A stretch of DNA of 15,180 bases from QNBT01 sp964563335 (GTDB taxonomy: Bacteria; Planctomycetota; Phycisphaerae; Sedimentisphaerales; Anaerohalosphaeraceae). Positions 5,683-12,864 of the stretch are shown piece by piece. Numbering within the stretch: the stretch's first letter is position 1; each line of letters begins with the position of its first letter. The notes below the pieces were generated by a model. That model had not been told where the DNA came from and made no database searches. It saw only the letters and a list, made by a program, of their open reading frames with translations. The position numbers were made by a program, and so were the translations under genes. The stretch covers positions 1 to 15,180 of the forward strand of contig CAZLWL010000059.1 of assembly GCA_964563335.1 (NCBI GenBank), read 5' to 3'.

Positions 5683-5961
5683 CTATTTGCCAGCGGCCGA
5701 TTTTAGCCAATCTTCAACGTTTTTGGCGAGAACTTCAACGTTTCGCGTTTCCATAATGTGTTTGATTATCGCCGGAGAAATGTTAAGCTTCACCAACGCT
5801 TTGTGAGTTCTGTCCCAGAGTCTGTCTTGTTTGGCGTCGCTGTCGGCAAGGTAAAGCTCCGTTATTAACTCCTGTAATTTACCGAGCATTATCACATCGA
5901 GATTATCATAATATCTGGATATGACATCCCGCTGGTAATTGGAATAATCTTTCCGTGCCAT
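5683..5961 (-). CDS. Conserved-looking 92-aa protein of unknown function
   Basis: The ATG at 5961 has GAGGTG about ten bases upstream, which decides it over an in-frame TTG at 5970 that would sit on the ribosome-binding site. The product is soluble and mostly helical by composition. It begins MARKDYSNYQRDVISRYYDN, has the LGKLQELITELYLADS heptad-like stretch, a basic middle (DRLWDRTHKALVKL) and ends in VLAKNVEDWLKSAAGK. There is no membrane segment or cysteine. I recall similar short proteins from Phycisphaerae genomes but know no function. It is a single gene upstream of ssrA, reading the same way. Confidence 0.7.
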   Translation of the reverse strand: MARKDYSNYQRDVISRYYDNLDVIMLGKLQELITELYLADSDAKQDRLWDRTHKALVKLNISPAIIKHIMETRNVEVLAKNVEDWLKSAAGK

Positions 5962-6284
5962 CGTGCTCAATCACCTCACAAACGTTCCAGTTCAAGCCAA
6001 CAACCACTTGCGACCGCTATGTGCCGCGCCTGCTGCCATATTCTATCTCTCTTCGGCCGTCTTTGCAAGTTCCGGTTGAATGCGGCATTTTTGTGTTTTT
6101 TCACGTTTCCTTTTGAAGACCGCCCGCGTTTTTGTTATGATACTGTCTTTACCGTCGGGTCGGAAGCTTTCGCGGCACTTGGGCCTATCAAGAATCAGGC
6201 TCTTTTCATAAGTAATTATTGATTTTTTGATAATAAATGGAACAACTCGTGCTACGTAGCGAAGCCGCTTTGCAGAGTAGTAGT
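5962..6284. other. Gene-free stretch
   Basis: Open frames exist on both strands, but their translations are Arg/Cys/Phe-rich with no motif or good start. I see no RNA gene. The promoter of the minus-strand 92-aa gene should lie here, but no strong match was found. Confidence 0.45.
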
Positions 6285-6313
6285 AACCCCGCCCGGCGGG
6301 CGGGGCTAAATAG
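6285..6313. repeat. GC-rich palindromic repeat, copy 1 (CCCCGCC...GGCGGGCGGGGCTAAATA)
   Basis: A 29-bp segment matches 9180-9208 at 28 of 29 positions, and a shorter variant lies at 9139-9163. Each copy is a CCCCGCC/GGCGGGG hairpin followed by CTAAATA, as in REP-like intergenic repeats. Confidence 0.7.
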
Positions 6314-6395
6314 GGATGTGGTATGCTCAGGCCAGAGTTTGCCGGTGGCACCGGTGTTCCATTAGTAGTGTAAAGGTCAATAAATTGGAGCGACT

Positions 6396-6502
6396 TAGTA
6401 CTACAGCGCCATGTGGCTGTTTTTATACTGAAAAACCGCATTTTTGATGCTGATAATAGGGCCACCGAACCCTGAAAAGGCTTAAGTGGCGCTGTAGTAT
6501 TA
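6396..6502. repeat. Inverted repeat immediately upstream of the DUF1015 gene
   Basis: TAGTACTACAGCGCCA at 6396-6411 pairs with TGGCGCTGTAGTATTA at 6487-6502 (15 of 16 positions), enclosing 75 nt. The right arm ends 11 nt before the DUF1015 start codon and lies next to its ribosome-binding site. It could be a small repeat element or a structured mRNA leader. Confidence 0.6.
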
Positions 6503-6513
6503 GGTCAGATTAA

Positions 6514-7824
6514 ATGGAAATAGAGCCCTTCAAAGCATTGAGATTTGACAGCTCGGTTGTTGGTGATGTCGGCAGTTGCATTGCTCCTCCGTACGATGTC
6601 ATCGATGCCGACATGCAGCAGAAACTCTACGACAGGAGCGAGTATAATGTTGTGCGAATCATAAAGGGCAAGATATTCCCGGAAGATACTGAAGAGAATA
6701 ATCAATACACCCGCGCAACCCAATTCCTGAACACCCTTATCGAGACCGGTGCCCTCAAGCCCGATGCGCAAGAGGCTATATATGCCTACGTCCAGGATTT
6801 TGGCATAGGGCTTAAGAGCTTTAGGCGAAGCAGTCTTGTTGTGCTGGGAAGGCTGGAAGAATTCGGGCATGGTGTACAACCACATGAGAGGACTCTCGAA
6901 GCCCCAAAGGCGGACCGGCTCAGACTTATGCGGGCGAAAGCCACCCAGTTCGGGCAGATATTTATGCTCTATGACGACCCGGAAGAAATCGCCGAGGCCA
7001 TCATAGACAAGGTGCTGGGGGAATCCGCACTGGTTGCTTTTACCGACGATGACGGTGTTCGGCACAGGCTTTTTGCCATTGTTGGGCGTGGTGACATCGA
7101 TGCGGTAGTCAAAATGATGGCTGACAAGACACTTATCATTGCTGACGGACACCATCGTTACGAGACCGCTTTAAATTATTACAGGGAGACGCGGAACCCG
7201 GCCGCGGCCTACAGAATGATGACCCTTGTGAATATGCGAAACAAAGGCCTGATTATTCTGCCCACTCACAGGCTCGTTGCGAATGTGACTGGATTTGATG
7301 TCGATAGACTCATCGGTCGTATTAAGGATACTTTCGATATCACCAGATACCCCTTTGCTGACAGCGACGACAGAAGTTCGGCCAGGCAAAAGATGTTTGA
7401 GCACATGCGAAGTGAATTCAAAAAAGGCAGAAACGCTTTCGGCATTTACGCAGGCGACAATGTGTTCTATGCGGTGGTGCTCAAGGACAGGCGGATTATG
7501 GCTTCTGCCCAGCCGCAGAGTAGCGACGCTAACAGAAATCTCGACGTAAGTGTCTTGCACAAGCTGATTCTCGAAGAAGTACTCGGTATCGGTGCCAAAC
7601 AGTTAGCCAACCAGAGCAACATCGAGTACGTAAAAGATATAGGAGATGTAATCGACAAGACAATTGACAAGGTTGACGGCGGTGAAAGTCAGGTGGTTTT
7701 CTTCATGAATGCAACAAGGATTGAGCAGGTAAAAGCGGTTGCCGGCGCCGGCGAAAAGATGCCTCAGAAGTCGACTTTTTTCTATCCGAAGATTTATACC
7801 GGCTTGATAGTTCATAAATTGTAA
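6514..7824 (+). CDS. DUF1015 family protein
   Basis: The 436-aa product matches DUF1015 over its whole length. The N-terminal motif CIAPPYDVI (residues 22-30), the HERTLEAPKADRLRLM segment near 124-139 and the family hallmark ADGHHRYETA (210-219) are all present, so it is complete. The biochemical role of the family is not established. It is often encoded beside a class V aminotransferase and a phosphoglycerate-dehydrogenase-like gene, which suggests a link with serine metabolism. Here the aminotransferase follows 146 bp downstream, but no dehydrogenase is in the window. The ATG at 6514 is preceded by AGG at suitable spacing. Cytoplasmic; no signal or membrane segment. Confidence 0.92.
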   Translation: MEIEPFKALRFDSSVVGDVGSCIAPPYDVIDADMQQKLYDRSEYNVVRIIKGKIFPEDTEENNQYTRATQFLNTLIETGALKPDAQEAIYAYVQDFGIGLKSFRRSSLVVLGRLEEFGHGVQPHERTLEAPKADRLRLMRAKATQFGQIFMLYDDPEEIAEAIIDKVLGESALVAFTDDDGVRHRLFAIVGRGDIDAVVKMMADKTLIIADGHHRYETALNYYRETRNPAAAYRMMTLVNMRNKGLIILPTHRLVANVTGFDVDRLIGRIKDTFDITRYPFADSDDRSSARQKMFEHMRSEFKKGRNAFGIYAGDNVFYAVVLKDRRIMASAQPQSSDANRNLDVSVLHKLILEEVLGIGAKQLANQSNIEYVKDIGDVIDKTIDKVDGGESQVVFFMNATRIEQVKAVAGAGEKMPQKSTFFYPKIYTGLIVHKL

Positions 7825-7850
7825 ATGTGGAATTAACGGTAACAGCGATA

Positions 7851-7949
7851 TCGCCAAGGCTGCGAACTACGAACTCAAAAACCGCGTGGGCCATCCGCTG
7901 TCGCCAAGGCTGTGGCGGGACAAAAGGCCCACCCTACGAACTACGAACT
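7851..7949. repeat. Paired short direct repeats between DUF1015 and aminotransferase genes
   Basis: TCGCCAAGGCTG occurs at 7851-7862 and 7901-7912, and CGAACTACGAACT at 7863-7875 and 7937-7949. GTGGGCC (7886) and GGCCCAC (7926) form an inverted pair. The segment looks like repeat insertion or partial duplication and separates two genes that might otherwise be one transcript. Confidence 0.55.
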
Positions 7950-7970
7950 AAACTAACAGGAGTTACAAAG

Positions 7971-9059
7971 ATGGTAGATTGGAGAAACCCGCCGAAATTG
8001 TTTATTCCGGGTCCTGTGCATGTTCTGCAGGAGGTCCTGGAGCAACTGTCTCGTCCGACCCTCGGCCACAGAGGCAAGGAGTATTCACAACTGCACGCAG
8101 AAACCACAGAGATGCTCAAGAAGATAATCTTCACCGAGCAGCACGTTTTTATCAGCACCTCTTCTGCTTCGGGCATTTGGGAGGGCAGCATCCGTAACTG
8201 CGTCAAAACAGACGAGAAAGTTCTCTGTACTATGTGCGGTGCGTTCAGCGATAAATGGGCGGGCATTGTGAAATCGTGCGGTCGAAACGTCGATGAGTTA
8301 AAGGTTGACTGGGGCCAGGCGATTACAACTGAGATGATTGACGAAAAGCTTGCCACTGGTAAATACGCCGCCGTCACCATGGTATATAACGAGACCAGTA
8401 CCGGGCTTACAAACCCCGTGTATGAAATCAGCGAGATGCTCAGAGAAAAATATCCGGACGTACTCGTTTTTGTTGATGCGGTAAGCGCGATGGTGGGCCT
8501 GCCTTTGCATTTTGATAAGCTCGGCTGGGATGTGGCGTTCGCTTCGGTACAGAAGGCCTTTGCAATCCCGCCTGGGCTTGCTGTTTTTGCCGTCAGCGAC
8601 AGGGCGATGGAAAAAAGCAAATCCGTCCCTGACCGCGGCTATTACTTCGATTTTCAGCAGTATGCGAAGAGCGCCCGGAAAAGTCAGACGCCTATGACAC
8701 CTGCTATTCCGCACATCATGGCGCTGAACTACCAGTGCACGAGGCTGCTCGACGAAGGCATGGAAAACGTCTGGGAAAGGCACAAGAAGATGGCTCAATT
8801 CGTTCGCGCATGGGCAAAGGACAGCTTCGACCTGTTCTGCCCCGAGGCGTACGCTTCTGATACACTCACCGCCGTCAAAAATACCCGCGGTATCAACGTA
8901 TCCGAAACCATCAATGCCCTTCAGCAAAAGCACAACACTATTTTCGGCAACGGCTACGGAAAGCTGAAAGAACAGACGTTCCGCATCGCTCACATGGGCG
9001 ATATCACCCTGGACGACCTGAAGGAGCTCCTTGGATGGATCGACGAAGAGATTAAATAG
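7971..9059 (+). CDS. Class V aminotransferase (alanine-glyoxylate / phosphoserine aminotransferase type)
   Basis: The 362-aa PLP enzyme belongs to the small class V aminotransferases. FIPGPVHV (residues 11-18) is the typical N-terminal substrate-loop motif. VDAVSAMVG (168-176) holds the Asp that contacts the PLP ring nitrogen, and SVQKAF (192-197) holds the Schiff-base Lys195. The family includes serine-pyruvate, alanine-glyoxylate and archaeal/Thermotoga-type phosphoserine aminotransferases. The DUF1015 neighbour favours a role in serine or glycine metabolism, but the substrate is inferred. The start is the ATG at 7971 with AGGAG eight bases upstream; a longer frame reaching back to 7827 translates repeat DNA and is unlikely to be used. 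Confidence 0.9.
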   Translation: MVDWRNPPKLFIPGPVHVLQEVLEQLSRPTLGHRGKEYSQLHAETTEMLKKIIFTEQHVFISTSSASGIWEGSIRNCVKTDEKVLCTMCGAFSDKWAGIVKSCGRNVDELKVDWGQAITTEMIDEKLATGKYAAVTMVYNETSTGLTNPVYEISEMLREKYPDVLVFVDAVSAMVGLPLHFDKLGWDVAFASVQKAFAIPPGLAVFAVSDRAMEKSKSVPDRGYYFDFQQYAKSARKSQTPMTPAIPHIMALNYQCTRLLDEGMENVWERHKKMAQFVRAWAKDSFDLFCPEAYASDTLTAVKNTRGINVSETINALQQKHNTIFGNGYGKLKEQTFRIAHMGDITLDDLKELLGWIDEEIK

Positions 9060-9138
9060 TTCCTGTTGCGGAAACGCAAAATTGGTTGCCTGATGTATCG
9101 GAGTTCGCCCCACCCTTGGTTCGTATAAAACCGGTCAA

Positions 9139-9208
9139 AACCCCGGCGCGCAGGGGCTAAATAACTAAAATATGTATGAAACCCCGCCAGGCGGGCGGGG
9201 CTAAATAG
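9139..9208. repeat. GC-rich palindromic repeats, copies 2 and 3
   Basis: 9180-9208 is a near-identical copy of 6285-6313. 9139-9163 is a degenerate version (CCCCGGCGCGCAGGGGCTAA then ATA). Both end in the same CTAAATA(G/A) tail, which sets the orientation. They lie in the 417-bp gap after the aminotransferase gene, where I see no coding sequence. Confidence 0.7.
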
Positions 9209-9239
9209 TTCCTTTTCCAGGAATGACGACCTTTACGGT

Positions 9240-9268
9240 GGGCGGTCTGCAGACCGCCCTGACTTTTT
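9240..9268 (+). terminator. Candidate rho-independent terminator after the aminotransferase gene
   Basis: GGGCGGTCTGCAGACCGCCC at 9240-9259 is a perfect 20-bp palindrome, followed after TGAC by a run of six T (9263-9268). The geometry suits a terminator, but it lies 180 bp beyond the stop codon at 9059 and may instead be another dispersed palindrome. Confidence 0.45.
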
Positions 9269-9476
9269 TCGTCCCAAGTGCCATACAGTTGTCACTGCCG
9301 GCGCCGCCACACTTTCATTTAAACCATACGCTTCTGTATACTGATATCCGGACGGATACACAGCGACAATCCTACTTTGATCTTATACCCGTTTGCCGGG
9401 CTGCCTCTAAGAAGGCTGCGGTTGCTGTGGCCGTGTCCAACCCGGCATCGGGTATTTTTTAAGGTGAGGTGGGTGT
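9269..9476. other. Gene-free remainder of the gap before the Toprim gene
   Basis: No supported gene. The last bases, AAGGTGAGGTGGG, supply the ribosome-binding site of the GTG-started Toprim gene. No clear promoter was found. Confidence 0.4.
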
Positions 9477-10664
9477 GTGAAAGGGCGCCGGGCAATCAAG
9501 CTGCTCGCGACAAAAAAGGGACGAAGGGCCAAAGATATGCTTGTAATGGCCGAATTCAACGACCCCTTTTATGTCGGCTCAGAAACACAGTGCACAAGTG
9601 CCGAGTGGGCCAGACAACTTTATCTGCTTCTTCGACCGAAACGCACGGTACACATTCGAAGATTACATTACTTCGCCCTGACTCAGCCCCAGCACCGAAA
9701 GCCGAACGGCCGCATCTACACCAACACGGAGGCAAACTGGAAGTTTCTTAAGTGTGCCTGCAAGTTCGCAAGATACCTCAATCTTCTGCCTTATGATGCT
9801 TTCATCGACCGCAGAAATCAATTGCCGCCCTCACGGAAATGGCCCGCCGTCAAATGCGACTATCCTTCCCAATGGCGCCGGCTTATGGTAGAGACAATAT
9901 ACAGATTCTGCAGATTGCACGTTACAGTCGTATTGGCAAGGCTTCTGCCGGTCCACATCGAAATCTGGGTTGAAAAGTCCACCGCAGCCGACCTGCTCCA
10001 GACCGTCGCCGAGAAATACAACATAAACATTGTAACAAGCATGGGTGAAATTTCACTGACCGCCGTCTGGCAGTTCATTAAGCGCATCACCGACTGCGAT
10101 AAACCTGTCCGCATTTTCTATATAAGCGACTTTGACCCTGCAGGGGAAAACATGCCTGTGAGCGTCGCAAGAAAAATCGAATTTATCCTCAGACAGTTCA
10201 GGCTCAGCAGAAAGCTCGATGTAAAGTTGAAACCTTTAATGCTCACGCGCAGACAATGCAAGAAATTCAATTTGCCCGGTATTCCCCTTCCTGAGAGTAG
10301 CCGCAAAACCTATTCCTTCACAACGTATCACGGCCGAACTGTCACTGAGCTGCACGCCCTTGAGGTGGCCCGGCCGGGCCACGTCTGCAAGTTTGTCGAT
10401 GACCAGTTGAAGGACTACCTTGACCTGGCGAAGATAACACATGCCGCCCGAATCGCCAATAACGCAATAGCTCAGCTTTCCGGCCAGATTGAGGCTGTTA
10501 TCGAGAAAAATACCGACCTTGCCATCGTATTCAGGGCCATGGAAAAGCTCCTTGCCCAAAGCAGCCTTATGGCCGATTCCGATGCCGACGGACCATGGCT
10601 GCTCGATTCACACAGGGACTACATGACACAATTAGCCGCATATCATCTGCACAGGCTCAGATAA
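9477..10664 (+). CDS. Toprim-domain protein related to topoisomerase VI A / Spo11 (Mini-A-like)
   Basis: The 395-aa protein has two recognisable parts. Residues 20-115 (NDPFYVGSETQ, VHIRRLHYFALTQ, YTNTEANWKFL, YLNLLPYDAFIDRRN) resemble the winged-helix/5Y-CAP region of topo VI A relatives; Tyr65 in RRLHY is where the catalytic tyrosine would lie. Residues 158-240 are a Toprim domain, with IEIWVEKS carrying Glu166 and YISDFDPAGE carrying the Asp218-x-Asp220 metal pair. Such proteins cut or rejoin DNA in characterised relatives; activity here is inferred. No topo VI B (GHKL ATPase) gene is near. The GTG start at 9477 is supported by GGTGAGG upstream. The gene stands alone between repeats and asd. 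Confidence 0.75.
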   Translation: MKGRRAIKLLATKKGRRAKDMLVMAEFNDPFYVGSETQCTSAEWARQLYLLLRPKRTVHIRRLHYFALTQPQHRKPNGRIYTNTEANWKFLKCACKFARYLNLLPYDAFIDRRNQLPPSRKWPAVKCDYPSQWRRLMVETIYRFCRLHVTVVLARLLPVHIEIWVEKSTAADLLQTVAEKYNINIVTSMGEISLTAVWQFIKRITDCDKPVRIFYISDFDPAGENMPVSVARKIEFILRQFRLSRKLDVKLKPLMLTRRQCKKFNLPGIPLPESSRKTYSFTTYHGRTVTELHALEVARPGHVCKFVDDQLKDYLDLAKITHAARIANNAIAQLSGQIEAVIEKNTDLAIVFRAMEKLLAQSSLMADSDADGPWLLDSHRDYMTQLAAYHLHRLR

Positions 10665-10714
10665 CCATTTAACCGACTAACCCTTACACCATCCGAGCAT
10701 TTGAAAATCATTTC

Positions 10715-10743
10715 TTGCAGATTTAGCACTAAAATGTTAGACT
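10715..10743 (+). promoter_or_regulatory. Likely promoter of asd-truA
   Basis: TTGCAG (10715-10720), a 17-bp spacer ending in TGT, and TAGACT (10738-10743) lie about 50 bp upstream of the asd start. No lysine-riboswitch-like structure was recognised in the 127-bp gap. Confidence 0.45.
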
Positions 10744-10791
10744 AATTGACCTATAAGGTTTTCTACAAAGCAAAGTTAGGAGTTTTGGCAA

Positions 10792-11793
10792 ATGGGCAAA
10801 AATGTAGCCATAGCAGGTGTTACCGGTGCAGTCGGCCGGGAGTTCTTGTCCATCCTGGCCGAGCGGGATTTCCCTATCGACTCATTGCGGGTATTAGCCA
10901 GCAGCCGCTCGGAAGGCAAGAAAATCGAGTTCAAAGGCAAACAATACTCTGTCGAGGTACTGAGCAGGGACAGCTTCGATAATATCGATATCGCCCTGTT
11001 CTCCGCGGGCGCTGCCCGCAGTAAGGAATTTGCACCCGCCGCCGTCGAAGCCGGTGCGGTTGTCGTCGATAACTCCTCTGCGTTTAGAATGGACCCGGAG
11101 GTGCCTTTAGTGGTTCCCGAGATAAATCCGGAGGCAATTGAGCAGCACAAGGGTATAGTCGCAAATCCGAACTGCTCCACCATCATCGGCATCTTGCCCG
11201 TATGGCCTCTGCACAAGGCCAACCCTGTAAAACGCATGGTTGTCAGCACCTATCAGGCTGCGAGTGGAGCGGGTATGGCTGCGATGCTCGAACTCGAGCA
11301 GCAGGCAAGGGAAATCTTAGACGGCAAGGAACCGACCTGTAACGTCATCCAATACCCCCTTGCCTTCAACGTGTTCAGCCACAACTCCGCGCTCAACGAG
11401 GATGGTTACAATCTCGAAGAAGTGAAGATGGTCAACGAGACCAGGAAAATCTTTAACTGCCCCAACATTGCTATCACCTGCACCTGCATCCGCGTGCCCG
11501 TCCTGCGGGCGCACTGTGAAAGCATCAATCTCGAATTCACAGACCCCATCACACCGCAGCAGGTAACGGAGCTTTTGAGTATGGCGCCGGGCGTGAGCAT
11601 ACTTGACGACCGCCAGAACAACCGCTTTCCGATGCCCATTGACGCGGCCGGTAAGGACGATTGCTTCGTCGGTCGAATCCGTCAGGACTTTTCCGTCCCG
11701 GATAACCGTGGAATAAATCTCTGGGTCGCCGGCGACCAGTTGCGAAAAGGTGCGGCACTTAACGCCGTTCAGATTGCCGAAAAATTGCTCTGA
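10792..11793 (+). CDS. asd: Aspartate-semialdehyde dehydrogenase
   Basis: This 333-aa enzyme reduces aspartyl phosphate to aspartate semialdehyde with NADPH, the branch point for lysine/diaminopimelate, threonine, methionine and isoleucine. The N-terminal Rossmann motif is GVTGAVG (9-15). ANPNCSTI (125-132) contains the catalytic Cys128. RVPVLRAHCESINLEF marks the region of the active-site residues, and the C-terminal GDQLRKGAALNAVQIAE is typical of the family. Full length for the bacterial type. The ATG at 10792 has TAGGAG about ten bases upstream. The stop is 8 bp from the truA start, so the two are probably co-transcribed. Confidence 0.96.
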   Translation: MGKNVAIAGVTGAVGREFLSILAERDFPIDSLRVLASSRSEGKKIEFKGKQYSVEVLSRDSFDNIDIALFSAGAARSKEFAPAAVEAGAVVVDNSSAFRMDPEVPLVVPEINPEAIEQHKGIVANPNCSTIIGILPVWPLHKANPVKRMVVSTYQAASGAGMAAMLELEQQAREILDGKEPTCNVIQYPLAFNVFSHNSALNEDGYNLEEVKMVNETRKIFNCPNIAITCTCIRVPVLRAHCESINLEFTDPITPQQVTELLSMAPGVSILDDRQNNRFPMPIDAAGKDDCFVGRIRQDFSVPDNRGINLWVAGDQLRKGAALNAVQIAEKLL

Positions 11794-11801
11794 CTTGGGC
11801 G

Positions 11802-12542
11802 ATGGCTGTGCGCAATATAAAACTGACGATTCATTACGATGGAAGCAGCTACCACGGCTGGCAGGCCCAGCCCGACCAACCGACCATCCAGAAAGAGCTT
11901 ACCCGGGCAATCGAAAAGCTCACCGGTAAACAGGTCATTGTCAACGGCGCCAGCCGGACCGACGCCGGCGTAAGTGCACTCGGCCAGGTTGCCAATATCA
12001 AGATTGATACACCCATCCCGACGGAAAACATCGCAAAGGCCCTTACCGAAATCCTGCCCGATGATATCGCCGTTGCCGAAGCCGCTGACGTCCCTGATGA
12101 TTTTGACGCCATAAGCTCGGTAAAGAGCAAACTCTACCGCTATACGATTTACACCGGCCCAACGCCCCCGGTCCTGCAAATCAGGCACTGCCAGCACCTG
12201 CCGGTAAAGCTCGATACGAGCGCTATGGAAAAGGGCGCCAAGCTTCTTGTCGGCACAAAGGACTTCAAATCCTTCGCCTCCGCCGCTGATATCCGCCAAA
12301 GCTCCGTCAGGACTATTACGAATTGCCGGGTAAAAGCCGACGGCGAGTGGATATATATTGATGTCGAAGCCGATGGCTTTTTGTATAATATGGTCCGTAA
12401 CATAGTTGGAACTGTCGTTGAAGTCGGCCGCGCGCGATGGAAGCCGGAGAAGATAACTGAAATCCTTGAGGCTAAGGACCGCACCGCAGCAGGCCCCATC
12501 GCACCAGCCGCCGGACTGTGCCTGATGCGAATCGACTATTAA
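11802..12542 (+). CDS. truA: tRNA pseudouridine(38-40) synthase TruA
   Basis: The 246-aa product converts uridines 38-40 in the anticodon arm of tRNAs to pseudouridine. The start IKLTIHYDGSSYHGWQAQP and the catalytic motif GASRTDAGVSALGQ (49-62) with Asp54 are diagnostic. FLYNMVRNIVGTVVEVG near residues 198-214 is the conserved C-terminal active-site helix. Length is that of the family, so the gene is complete. The ATG at 11802 follows asd by 8 bp with only a weak ribosome-binding site, which fits translational coupling. Confidence 0.96.
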   Translation: MAVRNIKLTIHYDGSSYHGWQAQPDQPTIQKELTRAIEKLTGKQVIVNGASRTDAGVSALGQVANIKIDTPIPTENIAKALTEILPDDIAVAEAADVPDDFDAISSVKSKLYRYTIYTGPTPPVLQIRHCQHLPVKLDTSAMEKGAKLLVGTKDFKSFASAADIRQSSVRTITNCRVKADGEWIYIDVEADGFLYNMVRNIVGTVVEVGRARWKPEKITEILEAKDRTAAGPIAPAAGLCLMRIDY

Positions 12543-12574
12543 CCTTGATTACGCTCTGTAGAAAACTGTATAGA

Positions 12575-12641
12575 TGTCATTCTGAGGCGTAGCCGGTTTA
12601 TCCTGAGCACGCCGAAGGGAAGAATCTCAATCTTTCGAGTT
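12575..12641. repeat. Dispersed intergenic repeat (TGTCATTCTGAG...GAATCTCA type)
   Basis: The segment begins TGTCATTCTGAG and includes CCTGAGCACGCCGAAGGGAAG and AATCTCA. This phrase is a familiar high-copy intergenic repeat in many environmental bacterial genomes. Recognition is from memory; it occurs once in this window. Confidence 0.5.
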
Positions 12642-12772
12642 TTGTCATTCCAAACTCGATTTCCCGATTTATCGGGATTCCCTCGCTGAAAGTCGTGGAT
12701 TCCAGCTCCCCGTCTTCGCGGGGACAAGTTTACACCTGCGAAAGTCCCGACAAGTCGGGACTGGAATGACAA
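12642..12772. repeat. 131-bp element with 10-bp terminal inverted repeats
   Basis: TTGTCATTCC (12642-12651) and GGAATGACAA (12763-12772) form perfect terminal inverted repeats. Inside are nested hairpins: TCCCGAT-TT-ATCGGGA near 12661-12676, and AGTCCCGAC-AA-GTCGGGACT at 12743-12762. No coding capacity. It looks like a miniature element or a compound intergenic repeat. With the preceding repeat it fills most of the gap between truA and the glycosyltransferase gene. Confidence 0.6.
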
Positions 12773-12864
12773 TTTTCAGATATTTTATAAAGAGCACTTT
12801 GATTACTGAATGGTATTATGCCGGACCCGTTTACGAAGAGAGACACTATATACTAACGACTAAC

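Noticed and set aside
6043..6465. 140-aa minus-strand ORF
   Set aside because: Crosses a palindromic repeat and the DUF1015 upstream hairpin, composition is unlike a protein, and no ribosome-binding site is seen.
8298..9113. 271-aa and 228-aa minus-strand ORFs opposite the aminotransferase
   Set aside because: Antisense shadows of a gene whose own translation is a complete, conserved enzyme.
9377..9751. 124-aa plus-strand ORF overlapping the start of the Toprim gene
   Set aside because: Out of frame with the Toprim protein, whose N-terminal region from residue 20 has family-like motifs.
10665..10791. Lysine riboswitch upstream of asd
   Set aside because: The gap is only 127 bp and shows no multi-helix architecture or conserved core.
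12766..12864. N-terminal extension of the glycosyltransferase
   Set aside because: It begins inside a terminal inverted repeat; family N-termini begin at MKIVHIITRL, matching the ATG at 12865.
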